Source: Thermoguttaceae bacterium
Lineage (GTDB): Bacteria; Planctomycetota; Planctomycetia; Pirellulales; Thermoguttaceae
Length of the DNA stretch: 64,000 nucleotides
Direction: 5' to 3'
Assembly (NCBI GenBank): GCA_017408405.1
Contig: JAFQUP010000096.1
Location: forward strand, 1 to 64,000
Below are positions 36,999 through 47,587 of the stretch, one piece after another (position 1 is the stretch's first letter; the number at the start of each line of letters is the position of its first letter). Position numbers and translations under genes: made by a program. The notes under the pieces were generated by a model, which worked only from the letters and a program-made list of their open reading frames with translations, had not been told where the DNA came from and did no database searches.

Positions 36999-38066
36999 TC
37001 AAACTTCTCTGGCTTCCCGAATCAGTTCATCCGCCCCGTGCGCAATCAGTACCCGCGCCAGCTGTTCTCCAAGCTCCACCGGATTTTTTCCGGAAAGCTC
37101 AGATTCAACCCAAACCCGTCCATCCACCGCAATTACTCGACCGCGAATAGTGAAAATCTGTTTCTCCTCATCAAACCGGCACAATCCGCCTATCGGCGTC
37201 GCGCAGCCGCCGTCAAGCGCCTTGAGCATGGCTCGTTCCGCTAAAACGCATTGGAAAACTGGCTCCTCATTCAAAATCTCACGAATTATCTGATTCGTGG
37301 CCTGATCCTCAATTCGCGTCTCCAGCCCCAACGCACCCTGACTCACCGCTGGAAAAAGTTCCTCAACCGAAAGAACCGAACTAATCCGTTCCGTCATTTC
37401 AAGCCGCTCGACTCCAGCACGAGCCAAAATCAAAACATCATACTCCCCTTCATCCAATTTGCGAAGACGAGTATTCAAATTCCCGCGAATACTTCGAATC
37501 TCCCAACGCTTAAAATTTTTTCCGGCATAAGCCAAAAGCTGCGCGCGCCGCCGAAGACTGGAGGTTCCCAAAACTATTCCATCAGGCAAATCCGCAAGCG
37601 ATGAAACTGAAAAATCCCTCCCTTCACGATTCTTCTTAAATTTTCGACTGGTCTCCTCACTTCTGCCGATGACGAGAACATCTTCCACCGGCGCGCGTTC
37701 CGGTACTGCCGCGAGGTGAAGGCCGGGAACACTCTCCGTCGGTAAATCCTTTAAACTATGAACCGCCAAATCAACAGTCCCTCTCAAAAGGGCTTCCTGA
37801 ATCTCTTTCGTAAAAATTCCCTGGGCCGAACCAGCGGCAATCGGCTGCGAAAACGTTTCCGGACGGTCTCCCGATGCCGTCATTTTCACGATCTCCACCT
37901 CGATTCCGGCCTCCTGAAGACGTGACGCGCACCATTCGGCCTGCCAAAGCGCGAGTTGACTCGCGCGTGTCCCAATCCGAACTCGTTTTGCGGAAGAAAA
38001 AACTCTTTCTTTTTCAAATACTGAACTTTCAGAAAAATCTTCTGGGGTACTTTTTATCTGAGTCAT
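36999..38066 (-). CDS. hemC: Porphobilinogen deaminase (hydroxymethylbilane synthase)
   Basis: Joins four porphobilinogens into hydroxymethylbilane for heme, siroheme or corrinoid synthesis. Family motifs: RIGTRASQLALWQAE, HSLKDLP with catalytic D107, GTSSLRRRAQL, IRGNLNTRLRKL, and the dipyrromethane-cofactor cysteine C288 in LDGGCATPIGG. The 355-residue product has an extra N-terminal stretch of about 28 residues compared with E. coli; the ATG at 38066 is supported by AGGA 7 nt upstream. No other hem gene is nearby. Confidence 0.96.
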   Translation of the reverse strand: MTQIKSTPEDFSESSVFEKERVFSSAKRVRIGTRASQLALWQAEWCASRLQEAGIEVEIVKMTASGDRPETFSQPIAAGSAQGIFTKEIQEALLRGTVDLAVHSLKDLPTESVPGLHLAAVPERAPVEDVLVIGRSEETSRKFKKNREGRDFSVSSLADLPDGIVLGTSSLRRRAQLLAYAGKNFKRWEIRSIRGNLNTRLRKLDEGEYDVLILARAGVERLEMTERISSVLSVEELFPAVSQGALGLETRIEDQATNQIIREILNEEPVFQCVLAERAMLKALDGGCATPIGGLCRFDEEKQIFTIRGRVIAVDGRVWVESELSGKNPVELGEQLARVLIAHGADELIREAREV

Positions 38067-38239
38067 TTAACGTCCTGTCTGAACAATTTAATAAAATTTA
38101 AATTTATGGAACAAACCATAATCTGACAGCGAGCCAGGCAAGCTGCCAAAAAATACTCACCTCACCAATCTCAATCCGGTTTTCATCCGGCCCCGGCTTC
38201 CAACGGACTGGATTTCCGCCCTAATCCCAGTTTCATGAA

Positions 38240-39220
38240 TTACTTCGATGATTTTGGTTTCTTTTTCAGATTTCTGCGCTTTACATTAAATTTTCTCGGC
38301 TTCAGTTTAGTCTTTTTACCGTATTTTTTCCAGCGTTCTTCCCAAATCTTCTCATATGAATTGAGTTTTCTCGGCAGAAGAACCTGATACGCGTCTGTTT
38401 CGGGCACAACATTTCCCCGCGCCCTGGCAATGACCACGACAGTAACGTCCGCGAAGCCCAATTCCGTTTTGAGAATACGCGACAATTCATTGATGGTGGC
38501 TCCTGTCGTCATGACATCGTCCACGACTAGCGCTCTCTTGCCCAACCAGCGTGTTTTATCCGGAATTTTATGATACGGCGCAAAGATTCCCCGTACGTTC
38601 TTTGCTCGATCTCTCATCTTTACCGCTCTCTGAGAAAGCGAAAGACGGCAGCATCTCACAATCCGCTCATTCACTGGAACTCCAAGCCGTTTTCCTATTT
38701 CCGCCGCCAAAAGCTGAGCGTCATTGGTACCGCGCATCCATTGAAAAAACGGATGCATCGGCACAGGAAGAACAACATCCGACTGAACGCTGGTCAACTG
38801 AAAATACCGCTGCTCACAGCAAATCTGCCCCATGGTCCGCGTCAATGGATTGCCAAGACGTTTTTTCATCATAAAAATCGCCTGACGCAAATTTCCTAGA
38901 TATTTTCCAAGCGCAATCACTCGATCAAACCAAAATTCACGACGGCAGCATCTTTGGCAGCCGTTCATACTGAATTCATGCTGTTTCACGAACGAACCGC
39001 ACCGCCGACACGCGGATACCGGACCAATAGAAAAAACATCCTGACAATCCGCGCAAAGCGACCATTCCGCGTGAAAATGATGTCCGCGCGGAGTCCATTG
39101 AATCTCACGTTCAGAAATAAAGTTCCGTAATTGTCCGCAATAGGCACAGCGCTCCGGAATCAAAAAATGAAAAAAGCATCTTGCCAGATCTCTTAAACGC
39201 GGAAATCTGCCACCACTCAT
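38240..39220 (-). CDS. comF: ComF-family phosphoribosyltransferase-like protein
   Basis: ComF family, linked to DNA uptake or DNA processing. N-terminal zinc-type cysteines (CAYCGQ, CADCQ, CRRCGSF, GCQRCCRR) precede a type I phosphoribosyltransferase fold with the PRPP loop LVVDDVMTTGATINEL (about 226-241). The last 30 residues are strongly basic (KKYGKKTKLKPRK), a tail longer than usual. 326 residues. A GGATGAG site precedes the ATG. It may be co-transcribed with hemC, 173 nt downstream. Confidence 0.88.
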   Translation of the reverse strand: MSGGRFPRLRDLARCFFHFLIPERCAYCGQLRNFISEREIQWTPRGHHFHAEWSLCADCQDVFSIGPVSACRRCGSFVKQHEFSMNGCQRCCRREFWFDRVIALGKYLGNLRQAIFMMKKRLGNPLTRTMGQICCEQRYFQLTSVQSDVVLPVPMHPFFQWMRGTNDAQLLAAEIGKRLGVPVNERIVRCCRLSLSQRAVKMRDRAKNVRGIFAPYHKIPDKTRWLGKRALVVDDVMTTGATINELSRILKTELGFADVTVVVIARARGNVVPETDAYQVLLPRKLNSYEKIWEERWKKYGKKTKLKPRKFNVKRRNLKKKPKSSK

Positions 39221-39416
39221 TTTCTCATCCCCAATTTACCCAATGACGGCTTCATGATTTTCCCAACCAAACCTTCGGAAACAAAACTGACGCCTGATTT
39301 TCTTAATTAAAGCACTTTTTCTTAAAGAATCAACCTGGGAGAAGCGTTTTTTCGAAAAAAAAGGGAAAAAATTTAAAAAAGTACACAAGAAAAACAAAAT
39401 TTTCTGGAATGGCATA

Positions 39417-39446
39417 TTGACGAAAAGTGATTTTTAAGGCAAAATA
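39417..39446 (+). promoter_or_regulatory. Candidate promoter of the Gfo-DUF1080 operon
   Basis: TTGACG, 18-nt spacer, AAAATA, with a leader of about 30 nt. No C-run precedes it, and the -10 box is weak. Confidence 0.4.
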
Positions 39447-39483
39447 AAAGAAATTTTTATTAGTTTTAAATGAAGCAGAGAAA

Positions 39484-40668
39484 ATGAACCTGACCAGAAA
39501 ACTTAATTTAGCTGTCATCGGTGTCGGAGGCCGCGGAAAAGAAAACCTTGGCGGTGCCTTTACCGAAAACGTTATCGCCATTTGCGATACTGATGACGCG
39601 GCTCTCGCCAGAGCTCTCGAAAGATGCGGCTCCGCTCGCGGTTACTCGGACTACCGCCAACTATTGACCGAACTTCACGACAGGCTTGACGCGGTCATCA
39701 TCAACACTCCGGACCATACCCACTATCCTATCGCGATGGAGGCGATGGAATTGGGAATTCACGTCTACTGCGAAAAACCTCTCGCCCACAGTGTCCGACA
39801 AGCCCGCGAAATGGCGCGTAAAGCAGCGGAAAAGCAGCTCATTACTTCCATGGGAAACCAGATGCACTCATGCACCAACTACCGGCGGGTAGTGGAAATC
39901 ATTCAGTCCGGAGCGCTCGGAAAAATCCAGGAAGTTCACGTATGGTGCGGAAAAGGATGGGGAGGAAACTCTGTCCGGCCAAATCGGGAAGATCCCGTTC
40001 CTGCCGCATTCCATTGGAACGAATGGCTGGGACCTGCCCCCAAACGGCCATACGCGGAAAGACTCTACCATCCGGCAAACTGGCGCCGCTGGTGGGACTT
40101 CGGAAGCGGAACGCTCGGCGACATGGGCTGCCATTACTTTGATCTCGTTTTTTGGGCTTTAGGACTCAAATCTCCAAAATCTGTTCAGGCTTGGGGACCG
40201 AACATCAATGAACAAACCGAAATGGCTCCATACGGATTAAAGATTGAATATGAATTTCTTCACGAAGGAAAACCGCTCAAAGTTTTCTGGTACGATGGAG
40301 ACATTCAGCCGGAAGTCCTCGAGAAATATGGACTAACCAAATGGCTTGGAGGCGTTTTCTTTATCGGAACAGAAGGCGCGATTCAGGCTGACTACACGAA
40401 ACGAATTATGGCTCCCGTGGAAAAATTCGAGAATTTCAAGGAACCTGCCCCATGGATTCCTGATTCCAAAGGACATTTTGCCGATTTCTTCAACGGAATC
40501 CGTACTCAAACCCTCCCACCGTGCCATTTCGGTTACTCCGGCCCGTTGACAGAGACGATTCTTTTAGGAGTCGCCGCCTATCGTTCTCAATCCCATATTG
40601 AATGGGATTCTGAAAATCTGCGTGCCGTCGGAAACCCCGAAGCACAGATTTTTATTGACGCAAACTGA
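39484..40668 (+). CDS. Gfo/Idh/MocA-family oxidoreductase
   Basis: Cytoplasmic NAD(P)-dependent dehydrogenase of 394 residues: Rossmann motif VIGVGGRGK (11-19), EKP at 97-99 (YCEKPLAHS), and the planctomycete-type C-terminal half with WNEWLGPAP, WRRWWDFGSGTLGDMGCHY. No signal peptide. It lies 78 nt before a secreted DUF1080 gene, with no terminator between. That pairing matches the 3-keto-glycoside route, in which an oxidoreductase oxidises C3 of a glycoside and a DUF1080 enzyme breaks the bond; the assignment to it is inference. Confidence 0.9.
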   Translation: MNLTRKLNLAVIGVGGRGKENLGGAFTENVIAICDTDDAALARALERCGSARGYSDYRQLLTELHDRLDAVIINTPDHTHYPIAMEAMELGIHVYCEKPLAHSVRQAREMARKAAEKQLITSMGNQMHSCTNYRRVVEIIQSGALGKIQEVHVWCGKGWGGNSVRPNREDPVPAAFHWNEWLGPAPKRPYAERLYHPANWRRWWDFGSGTLGDMGCHYFDLVFWALGLKSPKSVQAWGPNINEQTEMAPYGLKIEYEFLHEGKPLKVFWYDGDIQPEVLEKYGLTKWLGGVFFIGTEGAIQADYTKRIMAPVEKFENFKEPAPWIPDSKGHFADFFNGIRTQTLPPCHFGYSGPLTETILLGVAAYRSQSHIEWDSENLRAVGNPEAQIFIDAN

Positions 40669-40746
40669 AATCAATATTTGAAATCAGATTTTAACTATTA
40701 ATTTTTTCAATCCATACTCACCTTAACCTAAATTAAGGAATCAATC

Positions 40747-41415
40747 ATGAAGAAAACTTTTTGGAAATCGTTTTTTTCCGCCGCTCTGATTCTCATTGGA
40801 GCTATTTCATTCGCGCAGGCCGAAGATAATGTTCTTTCTGACGCTGAAAAAGCCGATGGTTTTGAACTGATCTTCAACGGAAAAAATCTCGACGGATGGC
40901 GCGGCGACACAAAAGGTTACCTTGTGGAAGACGGAATCATCGTCTGCAAACCGGGCGGAAATCTCTACCTTCCGAAAGACTACAAAAATTTTGTCATCCG
41001 CTTTGATTTTCAGGTTCCGCCGGGAGGAAACAATGGACTCGGAATCCGTGCGGAAATGGGAAAAGACGCCGCTTATCATGGAATGGAAATCCAAATCCTT
41101 GATGACTATGCCGATTGCTACAAAAACCTGAAACCATACCAGTATCATGGCTCCATTTACGGTGTCGTTCCGGTCAAACGCGGTTTCACTAAACCCGCGG
41201 GCGAATGGAACACAGAGGAAGTCATGGCTGACGGCGGACGCATTCGCGTTACCATTAACGGAGAAGTCGTCACCGATGCCGATATTTCCGAAATCAAGGA
41301 AACTGCCGATGGACGCAACCATCCGGGACTGCACAATGAATCAGGAGCCATTGGTTTCCTTGGTCACGGAGCAAAAGTCATGTTCAAAAACGTTCGCGTC
41401 AAAGAACTTGATTAA
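40747..41415 (+). CDS. Secreted DUF1080 protein (3-keto-disaccharide hydrolase family)
   Basis: A 222-residue protein with a signal peptide ending at AQA (residue 25), then one DUF1080 beta-sandwich: FELIFNGKNLDGWRG, VRFDFQVPPGGNNGLGIRAE-type strand, AKVMFKNVRVKEL at the end. Family members cleave 3-keto-glycosides or bind glycans. AAGGA is 8 nt before the ATG. Second gene of the operon with the oxidoreductase and followed by a strong terminator. It shares the fold but little close sequence with the second copy at 52557-53249. Confidence 0.9.
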   Translation: MKKTFWKSFFSAALILIGAISFAQAEDNVLSDAEKADGFELIFNGKNLDGWRGDTKGYLVEDGIIVCKPGGNLYLPKDYKNFVIRFDFQVPPGGNNGLGIRAEMGKDAAYHGMEIQILDDYADCYKNLKPYQYHGSIYGVVPVKRGFTKPAGEWNTEEVMADGGRIRVTINGEVVTDADISEIKETADGRNHPGLHNESGAIGFLGHGAKVMFKNVRVKELD

Positions 41416-41442
41416 GAATGACCTGATTCATCTTAAACTCTG

Positions 41443-41477
41443 CGGAGAGTCAGGAAATGATTCTCCGTTTTTTATTT
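41443..41477 (+). terminator. Rho-independent terminator
   Basis: Stem CGGAGAGTCA/TGATTCTCCG (one G-U pair), 5-nt loop, followed by TTTTTTATTT. It closes the Gfo-DUF1080 operon just before mfd. Confidence 0.85.
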
Positions 41478-41517
41478 ATCTAAAACTTTCTCCAATTTTC
41501 AAGGACAATATTCAGCC

Positions 41518-44500
41518 ATGAACACGGTACTTCCCGAAATCGTGCGGCAACTGCGCGAAAATCTGGCACAGAAAGGAATTTTTTCTCTTCTCTCCGCGGC
41601 TGAATCTCTCCATATTGAAGGAGTTTGGGGAGCGGGAAGCGCAGCGGTTCTCGCGGCAATCCTTCAGGAAATGCCGTCCAAAAAAATCATTGTCCTGGCT
41701 CCGTCTCAAAAAACCGCCATAAAATTTTATGATGATTTACCCCTCTTCACTAACCGGCAAGCTCTATTTTTTCCATGGCTGAATGATGCTTCTGACTTCC
41801 TGACGAATGATACCGGCAAAGAAGAGTTTTCAAACGATAACTCCCAAAAAGAAAACCAAAATAACGAACGTTTGGCAACATTCATCCCCGATTCAAGCTT
41901 TGGCGAACGCCTGCGTGTTCTGAAAGCGCTTTTGAAAAATCCTTCTGAAGAGCAGCCTTTTCCCCTGATTGTCACGCCAATTCAGTCGCTCCTGATGCCC
42001 TGCCCCAATCCGAACGAACTTCAAAACGACTCTCTTCGTCTTCATGTTGGGGACCAGCTCTCAATGGATTCCGTTACGGAATGGCTCGTAACTCATGGTT
42101 TCCAAAACACCACAGCAGTTGAATTTCCCGGCGAATTCTTTGCCAGAGGCGGACTCATCGACATTTTTGCCATTGACGGGGAATATCCTGTGCGCATTGA
42201 ATTTTTCGGTGACGAAATTGATTCCATTCGCGAATTCAACTTAAGCTCCCAACGAAGCCTTCGCTCTTTGGATAAAGTTGACATTACGGCATTTACCTCA
42301 CTTTTGAATTACTCCGTTTCTCTGATGAATTATCTTTCGGAGGAAGATACTTTCTTTTTCATGCTGGAACCGGAAGATATTCAGCTTCAGGGGCGTAGAT
42401 TTTATCAGGCCCAGGAAAATCCCGAGCGTCTCTTCACGACGGAAGAAATTTTCCAGCGTATTATGAGATTTCATTCTCTAAGTGTTTCAGCACTTGGAAC
42501 TGGAATATTCAATGACTCCCTTCGCCTTCCAATGGAATCAGTTGAACATTTCAGTGGAGATTTCTCAAAAGTTAAGGAAGAACTGGATCGCTTTGGAATC
42601 AGTCAGACGGTCTATCTGCTCTGTCCCAATGAAGCTGAGCGGAAACGTCTTGAAACCATTTTCGAGGACACTCAATTAGCCAGACGAAACGCTCTGAAAT
42701 ACCGGCTCGGAATGATCTCCGACGGATTTCGCCTCGTCTCGTCACGCTCGATGGTCATCTCATCTTCAACTCTATTCCATCGCGAGGAAATACGACGCGG
42801 CGCCATCGACCATAAAAAGTCCGGTTCCTCAGCCGTGAATCCGCAAACCAAAGCCATCGACGCGTTTACCGATCTTCAGGAAGGAGATTTTGTCGTTCAC
42901 GTCTCTTTCGGAATCGCGCGTTACCGAGGTCTGAAACTTCTTGAGCCATTAAAATCCAAATCATCTTCTGCTTCGAAGTCCCTATCCCGTACGGAGCAAA
43001 CCTCTCCTTCCAGATCTCCGGCGATAAAATCAGCCGCCAAAATTCCCAACGCCGCGGGGGCCGAAGAACACATGATATTGGAGTTCAGAGATAGTGTTTT
43101 CGTTTATGTTCCGGTATCCAAAATCGCGCTGGTTCAAAAGTATGTCTGCGGCGGCAATTCCGAACCCAAACTTTCAACATACGGCGGCAAAGCCTGGGAA
43201 CGAATGAAAAAAGCGGTCACGGATTCAGTTCAGGATCTGGCCTCAGAAATGCTCGATATTCAAGCGATTCGACTTTCCCGACCCGGAATTTCTTTTCCGG
43301 TTAATACTCCTCTTCAGCAGGAATTTGATGCTCTTTTCCCCTTTACGGAAACTCCTGACCAGCTCAAAGCAATGGAAGCAATTCATGCCGACATGGTCTC
43401 TCCGCGTCCAATGGACCGCCTGCTTTGCGGTGACGTCGGATTTGGAAAAACAGAAATTGCCATGCGGACAGCATTTACCGCGGTGGAAGCGGGATACCAG
43501 GTCGGAATCATGGTCCCAACGACCGTTTTGGCGGAACAGCATTTGAGGACATTCAAGCACCGAATGGCAACTTTCCCCGTAACGATTGAGTGCATCTCAA
43601 GATTCTCTTCGCCCATGAAACAAAAAGAGATTCTAAAACGGCTCGCGGAAGGAAAAATCGACATTCTCATTGGAACTCACCGTTTAGCCAGTTCTGACAT
43701 TAAATTTCAAAATCTTGGACTGATCATCATTGATGAAGAACAGAAATTCGGCGTGGAAATGAAAGAATCCCTCAAAAAGCTCCGCGCGACAGTCGATGTT
43801 CTGACGATGACCGCTACGCCAATTCCTCGAACGCTTCATATGTCGCTTCTCGGTATTCGTGACATTTCAAGCCTTGAAACTCCTCCGACTGACCGAAGAG
43901 CCATTGAAACGCGAGTAACACGATTTCAGAATGCCCAGGTTCGAAACGCCATCATGCGTGAAATCGACAGAAACGGTCAAATTTTCTTCGTCCACAATCG
44001 AGTCCAGGATATTGAAGACGTTGCCGCCCGTTTGAAAAATCTTGTCCCGGAAGCTCGTATCGCGATCGGACACGCGCAAATGCCGGAACGTGAGCTGGAA
44101 CAGGTAATGCTCAAATTCATCAATCATGAAATTGACCTTCTCTTAAGCACGACTATCGTCGAAAGCGGGCTGGACATCCCAAACGCCAACACTATCTTCA
44201 TTGATGAAGCCAATCGATACGGCCTGGCTGAACTTCATCAACTCCGCGGCCGGGTTGGACGTTTCAAAAATCACGCGTACTGCTATCTGCTGGTTAAAGA
44301 AAAAGCATCTTTGACAGAAAACGCGGTTCGACGTCTGAAAGCAATTGAAGAATTTGCTCATCTCGGGTCCGGATTCAGCATTGCCATGCGCGACCTTGAG
44401 ATTCGCGGTGCTGGAAATATCTTAGGAACACTTCAAAGCGGACAAATCGCAATGGTCGGATACGAACTATACTGCGACATTCTGGATGAATCAGTTCGTA

Positions 44501-44976
44501 AACTGCGCAAACTTCCTCCGCGTGAAACTATCGACGTGGACGTTGATCTCCCGCTAACTGCCTATCTTCCGCACCATTTCATTCCTGACATGCGCGTTAA
44601 AATGGAGCTTTACCGGCGGCTGTCCCGTTTAACCCGTCTCGAACACGTCGACGACTTTGAAGCGGAACTGATTGACCGATTCGGAAAGCTCCCTCATCAG
44701 GTACAGCTTCTGCTGAAACTCTACCGCATCCGAATCCTTGCCCACCAGTGGCTCATTTATGCGATTCACCGTGATGGAGAATTCATTGTGCTCGAGTTTT
44801 ATTCTGCAAAAGCCCTTCAACCTGTCGCAAATCGACAGATTGGTCACCCCCAAAAGTCTCTTCGCTTTGTTGATGAACATACCGCTTATCTGCCGCTGGA
44901 TGAAGAAACCATGAATTCTTCTCCTGATTCAGGAAAAATACTGAATTATCTTGAAATGCTATTGCGCAATTCGTGA
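41518..44976 (+). CDS. mfd: Transcription-repair coupling factor Mfd
   Basis: Superfamily 2 DNA translocase that removes stalled RNA polymerase and recruits UvrA. UvrB-like N-terminal region ([16 protein letters not shown]), CarD-like RNA polymerase interaction domain starting at [15 protein letters not shown] (near 460), Walker [10 protein letters not shown] (near 636-645), DEEQ box, motif [10 protein letters not shown] and C-terminal TRCF domain. 1152 residues is normal. The polymerase-interaction domain has an insertion of about 40 Ser/Lys-rich residues (near 477-514). AAGGA is some 12 nt before the ATG. Confidence 0.97.
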   Translation: MNTVLPEIVRQLRENLAQKGIFSLLSAAESLHIEGVWGAGSAAVLAAILQEMPSKKIIVLAPSQKTAIKFYDDLPLFTNRQALFFPWLNDASDFLTNDTGKEEFSNDNSQKENQNNERLATFIPDSSFGERLRVLKALLKNPSEEQPFPLIVTPIQSLLMPCPNPNELQNDSLRLHVGDQLSMDSVTEWLVTHGFQNTTAVEFPGEFFARGGLIDIFAIDGEYPVRIEFFGDEIDSIREFNLSSQRSLRSLDKVDITAFTSLLNYSVSLMNYLSEEDTFFFMLEPEDIQLQGRRFYQAQENPERLFTTEEIFQRIMRFHSLSVSALGTGIFNDSLRLPMESVEHFSGDFSKVKEELDRFGISQTVYLLCPNEAERKRLETIFEDTQLARRNALKYRLGMISDGFRLVSSRSMVISSSTLFHREEIRRGAIDHKKSGSSAVNPQTKAIDAFTDLQEGDFVVHVSFGIARYRGLKLLEPLKSKSSSASKSLSRTEQTSPSRSPAIKSAAKIPNAAGAEEHMILEFRDSVFVYVPVSKIALVQKYVCGGNSEPKLSTYGGKAWERMKKAVTDSVQDLASEMLDIQAIRLSRPGISFPVNTPLQQEFDALFPFTETPDQLKAMEAIHADMVSPRPMDRLLCGDVGFGKTEIAMRTAFTAVEAGYQVGIMVPTTVLAEQHLRTFKHRMATFPVTIECISRFSSPMKQKEILKRLAEGKIDILIGTHRLASSDIKFQNLGLIIIDEEQKFGVEMKESLKKLRATVDVLTMTATPIPRTLHMSLLGIRDISSLETPPTDRRAIETRVTRFQNAQVRNAIMREIDRNGQIFFVHNRVQDIEDVAARLKNLVPEARIAIGHAQMPERELEQVMLKFINHEIDLLLSTTIVESGLDIPNANTIFIDEANRYGLAELHQLRGRVGRFKNHAYCYLLVKEKASLTENAVRRLKAIEEFAHLGSGFSIAMRDLEIRGAGNILGTLQSGQIAMVGYELYCDILDESVRKLRKLPPRETIDVDVDLPLTAYLPHHFIPDMRVKMELYRRLSRLTRLEHVDDFEAELIDRFGKLPHQVQLLLKLYRIRILAHQWLIYAIHRDGEFIVLEFYSAKALQPVANRQIGHPQKSLRFVDEHTAYLPLDEETMNSSPDSGKILNYLEMLLRNS

Positions 44977-45152
44977 ATTTTTGTTATCCTGAATTCGTTC
45001 AAATTTTGAAAGAAATTTCGGAACAGTACTGACTTCACGAAAAAATCCGGAAGTTTGAAAACATCATCTATCCGCAGAAACCAAATGAAAACGGACACTG
45101 CCATTCATGACGTTAAACTTCCTTTACTTTATCACCAACTCGCGAGGGTGGA

Positions 45153-47009
45153 ATGCGCGCATTCAAAATTTCCGTTTTGCTGATTCTTTTTTCCATGTTT
45201 CAGGTTATGGTATGCCATGAAACACCTGCTTTCTGGTGGAAATCAAAATCCGAAAAAGAAACTGCGGAGAAAAACGCTGAACTGCAAAACACACAGGAGT
45301 CGAAGTCATCTTCACGTGCGGGTTCTTTTTGGCGTTCCTCAAATACTGAAAATGAAAAAGTACGGCAACGTAACGAAAATTCCGCCGAAAAGCCTGATCC
45401 GGACCGTTTTTTAAGTAAGGAAGAACGAGAACAAAAAGAATTTGAACAGGAAAAAGCGGAAAAAGGAATCTTCTTTGCTTTTCCGTGGGCTAAAAAAAAT
45501 ACGGAAACCAAAGAAGAAGTTTCGGATCCGTTTGGAAATGTGAAAGAAGAAGCTCCGCGTTACCAAAATCTTGAAGAATTAGGAATCACTCCGTCCAATA
45601 CTTCCACGGCTCAGACCGCGCCAATTGTCCCCAACGCGGCTGAACAGAATTCGCTCGCTTTCAACGATGTTCCCAAATCGGATACTCAGATTAATACCGT
45701 TTCTTCCGGCTTAAATCCAGCCCCTGAAAATGCCGCCGTAGGTTCCGCGGTTGAACTTCCTGCTACTTTAAACGGACTCCCGGCCGCTGGTGAAGCGTTG
45801 CCCAGTGAGCTGCCATCCACTCTACCCTCAGGCCTCCCGGAAACAATGCCAAACCCCAATTCCGTTTCTGGCCAGGCTCTTGAGAGCTATCAGGAAGAAG
45901 AACAGGTAAAACCTCAATCTGACACCATTTTCAAAAAAATGCCCGCTTTGATGGCGGACTCTTCAAAACTTGGCGGTGACGGCGTTCAGTATTATGGCCA
46001 CGGACAGGTTTTGGCTCAAGTCGGCAATCAGGTCATTCTTTCCGGAGACATCATGGCTAACGTGGACCGGATTATGGAAGAAAATAAACAAAAAATCCCG
46101 GAAGAATACTGGGATCTTCAGCGAGAAATGCTTACGCGAATGCTCTTGGAGCAATCCGTTGAATCAAAATTAATCTACTGTGACGTTTTGAGAAACGTGC
46201 CGCCGGAGGGAATTGAACAGAATTTCAATCTGATTGACGATCTGTTTGAAGATTCTGAATTGCCTGCCAGAATGAAAAAAGCGGGTACTCAAAATCGTGA
46301 CGAATACGAAAAACAGCTCGCGGCGGAAGGAACGTGCATTCAGAAACAAAAGTATCTCTATCGGGAAGCGGTCTTTTGCCAGCAATGGATGATGAAAACC
46401 ATTCCGCAAAATCCTACGGTCTCCTACCTCGAAATTGACGATTACTATCGCGAAAATCTAAAGGATTTTGAGACTCCTCCTAAAGCTCGCTGGGAAGAAT
46501 TGGTAATCAGAAAATCCCGTTTTCATTCACGCGATGAAGCATATCAGGAAATCGTACGCATCGGATCACTGGTCGCGGTTCAAAAAAAACCGTTTGACCA
46601 GATTGCCAAAGAATTCTCCCATGGAGTCACGGCCTCTGATGGCGGAAAGCAGGACTGGATCAAACCCGGACAGCTCGCCTCAAAGGAACTTGAAAATGCC
46701 ATTTTCTCGCAACCCGTGGGACAATTGAGCGCAAGTATTATCGAAGACCCAAACTGCTTTTATGTCATTCGCGTACTCGATCGAAGAGAACTCGTCCGAA
46801 AACCGCTTGGAGACTGCCAAGGGGAAATTCTCTCCATCCTGAAAAAACAAAAAACTGACAAAGCTCGTGAAGAGTATTTTGCCAAACTTCGCAGGGAAAT
46901 TCCTGTTTTCACGATCTTCGATGGAATCCCCTCGCCGGAGGAACGCATTCGGGCAGAGCAAGAAGCAGCTCAACAGGCAATGGGGCAAAGACCCGATTCA
47001 TTCTTTTGA
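45153..47009 (+). CDS. Secreted parvulin-type peptidyl-prolyl isomerase
   Basis: Periplasmic foldase resembling PpiC/SurA, 618 residues. Signal peptide residues 1-24, then about 260 residues of low-complexity Glu/Lys and later Pro/Ala-rich linker, a SurA-like helical region (about 290-440) and one parvulin domain (about 440-560: KARWEELVIRKSRF, FDQIAKEFSHGVTASDGGKQDW, FYVIRVLDRRE). The long linker may tether the catalytic part away from the membrane (inference). The ATG follows GAGGGTGGA closely. It ends in a perfect hairpin terminator. The upstream 176 bases have a possible promoter (TTGCGC-N17-TATCCT) at the end of mfd. Confidence 0.85.
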   Translation: MRAFKISVLLILFSMFQVMVCHETPAFWWKSKSEKETAEKNAELQNTQESKSSSRAGSFWRSSNTENEKVRQRNENSAEKPDPDRFLSKEEREQKEFEQEKAEKGIFFAFPWAKKNTETKEEVSDPFGNVKEEAPRYQNLEELGITPSNTSTAQTAPIVPNAAEQNSLAFNDVPKSDTQINTVSSGLNPAPENAAVGSAVELPATLNGLPAAGEALPSELPSTLPSGLPETMPNPNSVSGQALESYQEEEQVKPQSDTIFKKMPALMADSSKLGGDGVQYYGHGQVLAQVGNQVILSGDIMANVDRIMEENKQKIPEEYWDLQREMLTRMLLEQSVESKLIYCDVLRNVPPEGIEQNFNLIDDLFEDSELPARMKKAGTQNRDEYEKQLAAEGTCIQKQKYLYREAVFCQQWMMKTIPQNPTVSYLEIDDYYRENLKDFETPPKARWEELVIRKSRFHSRDEAYQEIVRIGSLVAVQKKPFDQIAKEFSHGVTASDGGKQDWIKPGQLASKELENAIFSQPVGQLSASIIEDPNCFYVIRVLDRRELVRKPLGDCQGEILSILKKQKTDKAREEYFAKLRREIPVFTIFDGIPSPEERIRAEQEAAQQAMGQRPDSFF

Positions 47010-47039
47010 GTAAATTTCATGCGGACCGTAAAAATGAAT

Positions 47040-47073
47040 GAATCATGAATTTTTCCATTCATGATTCGTTTTT
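47040..47073 (+). terminator. Rho-independent terminator
   Basis: Perfect 11-bp stem GAATCATGAAT/ATTCATGATTC, 6-nt loop, then GTTTTTAT. It closes the isomerase gene. Confidence 0.8.
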
Positions 47074-47299
47074 ATCGCCAAAGTTTCGTCCGCATGCCAG
47101 CCTTAACGAATGCGCGAATACCTTTTTCAGTTACTCTTCGAACCACTTTCCTTCCTTACGATAAATTCGCGTTCACCTGTTGGTAAACGACGGTTAAACC
47201 GTTCCGAAGAATTATTGTCCATAAACCGATGACGATAAAAACTAACTCTGACTCTCAAAATACGCCAGATTTCATTGCGCTTCGAAAAGACAAATTAAA

Positions 47300-47587
47300 C
47301 TATCCAACAACCGCGAGAATCTCCGATTCATTCAAGATCAGATATTCTTCACCATTGAGAGTAATTCGGCAGCCAAAGTATTTTTCAAACAGAACGCGAT
47401 CTCCCTCACAGACCTGAAGCGGCGCGTACGTTCCATCAGGCAAAAGTTTTCCATCACCAACCGCCAATACTTTTCCCTCCGACGGCTTCTCGGCAGCTGT
47501 CTCAGGAAGAGCGATTCCTCCAGCGGTAACCGTAACGGCATCAATTTGACGGACAACGACTTTTTCTCCAAGTGGAACCAATTTCAT
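47300..47587 (-). CDS. groS: Co-chaperonin GroES
   Basis: Ten-kDa chaperonin cap of 95 residues that closes the GroEL cage. The mobile loop is intact (TAGGIALPETA), as are KVLAVGDG and the GDRVLFEKYFG strand. GGGAGA lies 8 nt before the ATG. No groL follows: the 290 bases downstream hold no gene and the next gene is convergent, so it is an orphan copy. Planctomycetes often carry several groES and groEL genes, so the main operon may lie elsewhere. No CIRCE element (TTAGCACTC inverted repeat) is visible upstream. Confidence 0.95.
   Translation of the reverse strand: MKLVPLGEKVVVRQIDAVTVTAGGIALPETAAEKPSEGKVLAVGDGKLLPDGTYAPLQVCEGDRVLFEKYFGCRITLNGEEYLILNESEILAVVG

Noticed and set aside
47040..47073. 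Perfect inverted repeat, considered as an attachment or operator site
   Set aside because: Its place just after a stop codon with a following T-run makes it an ordinary terminator.
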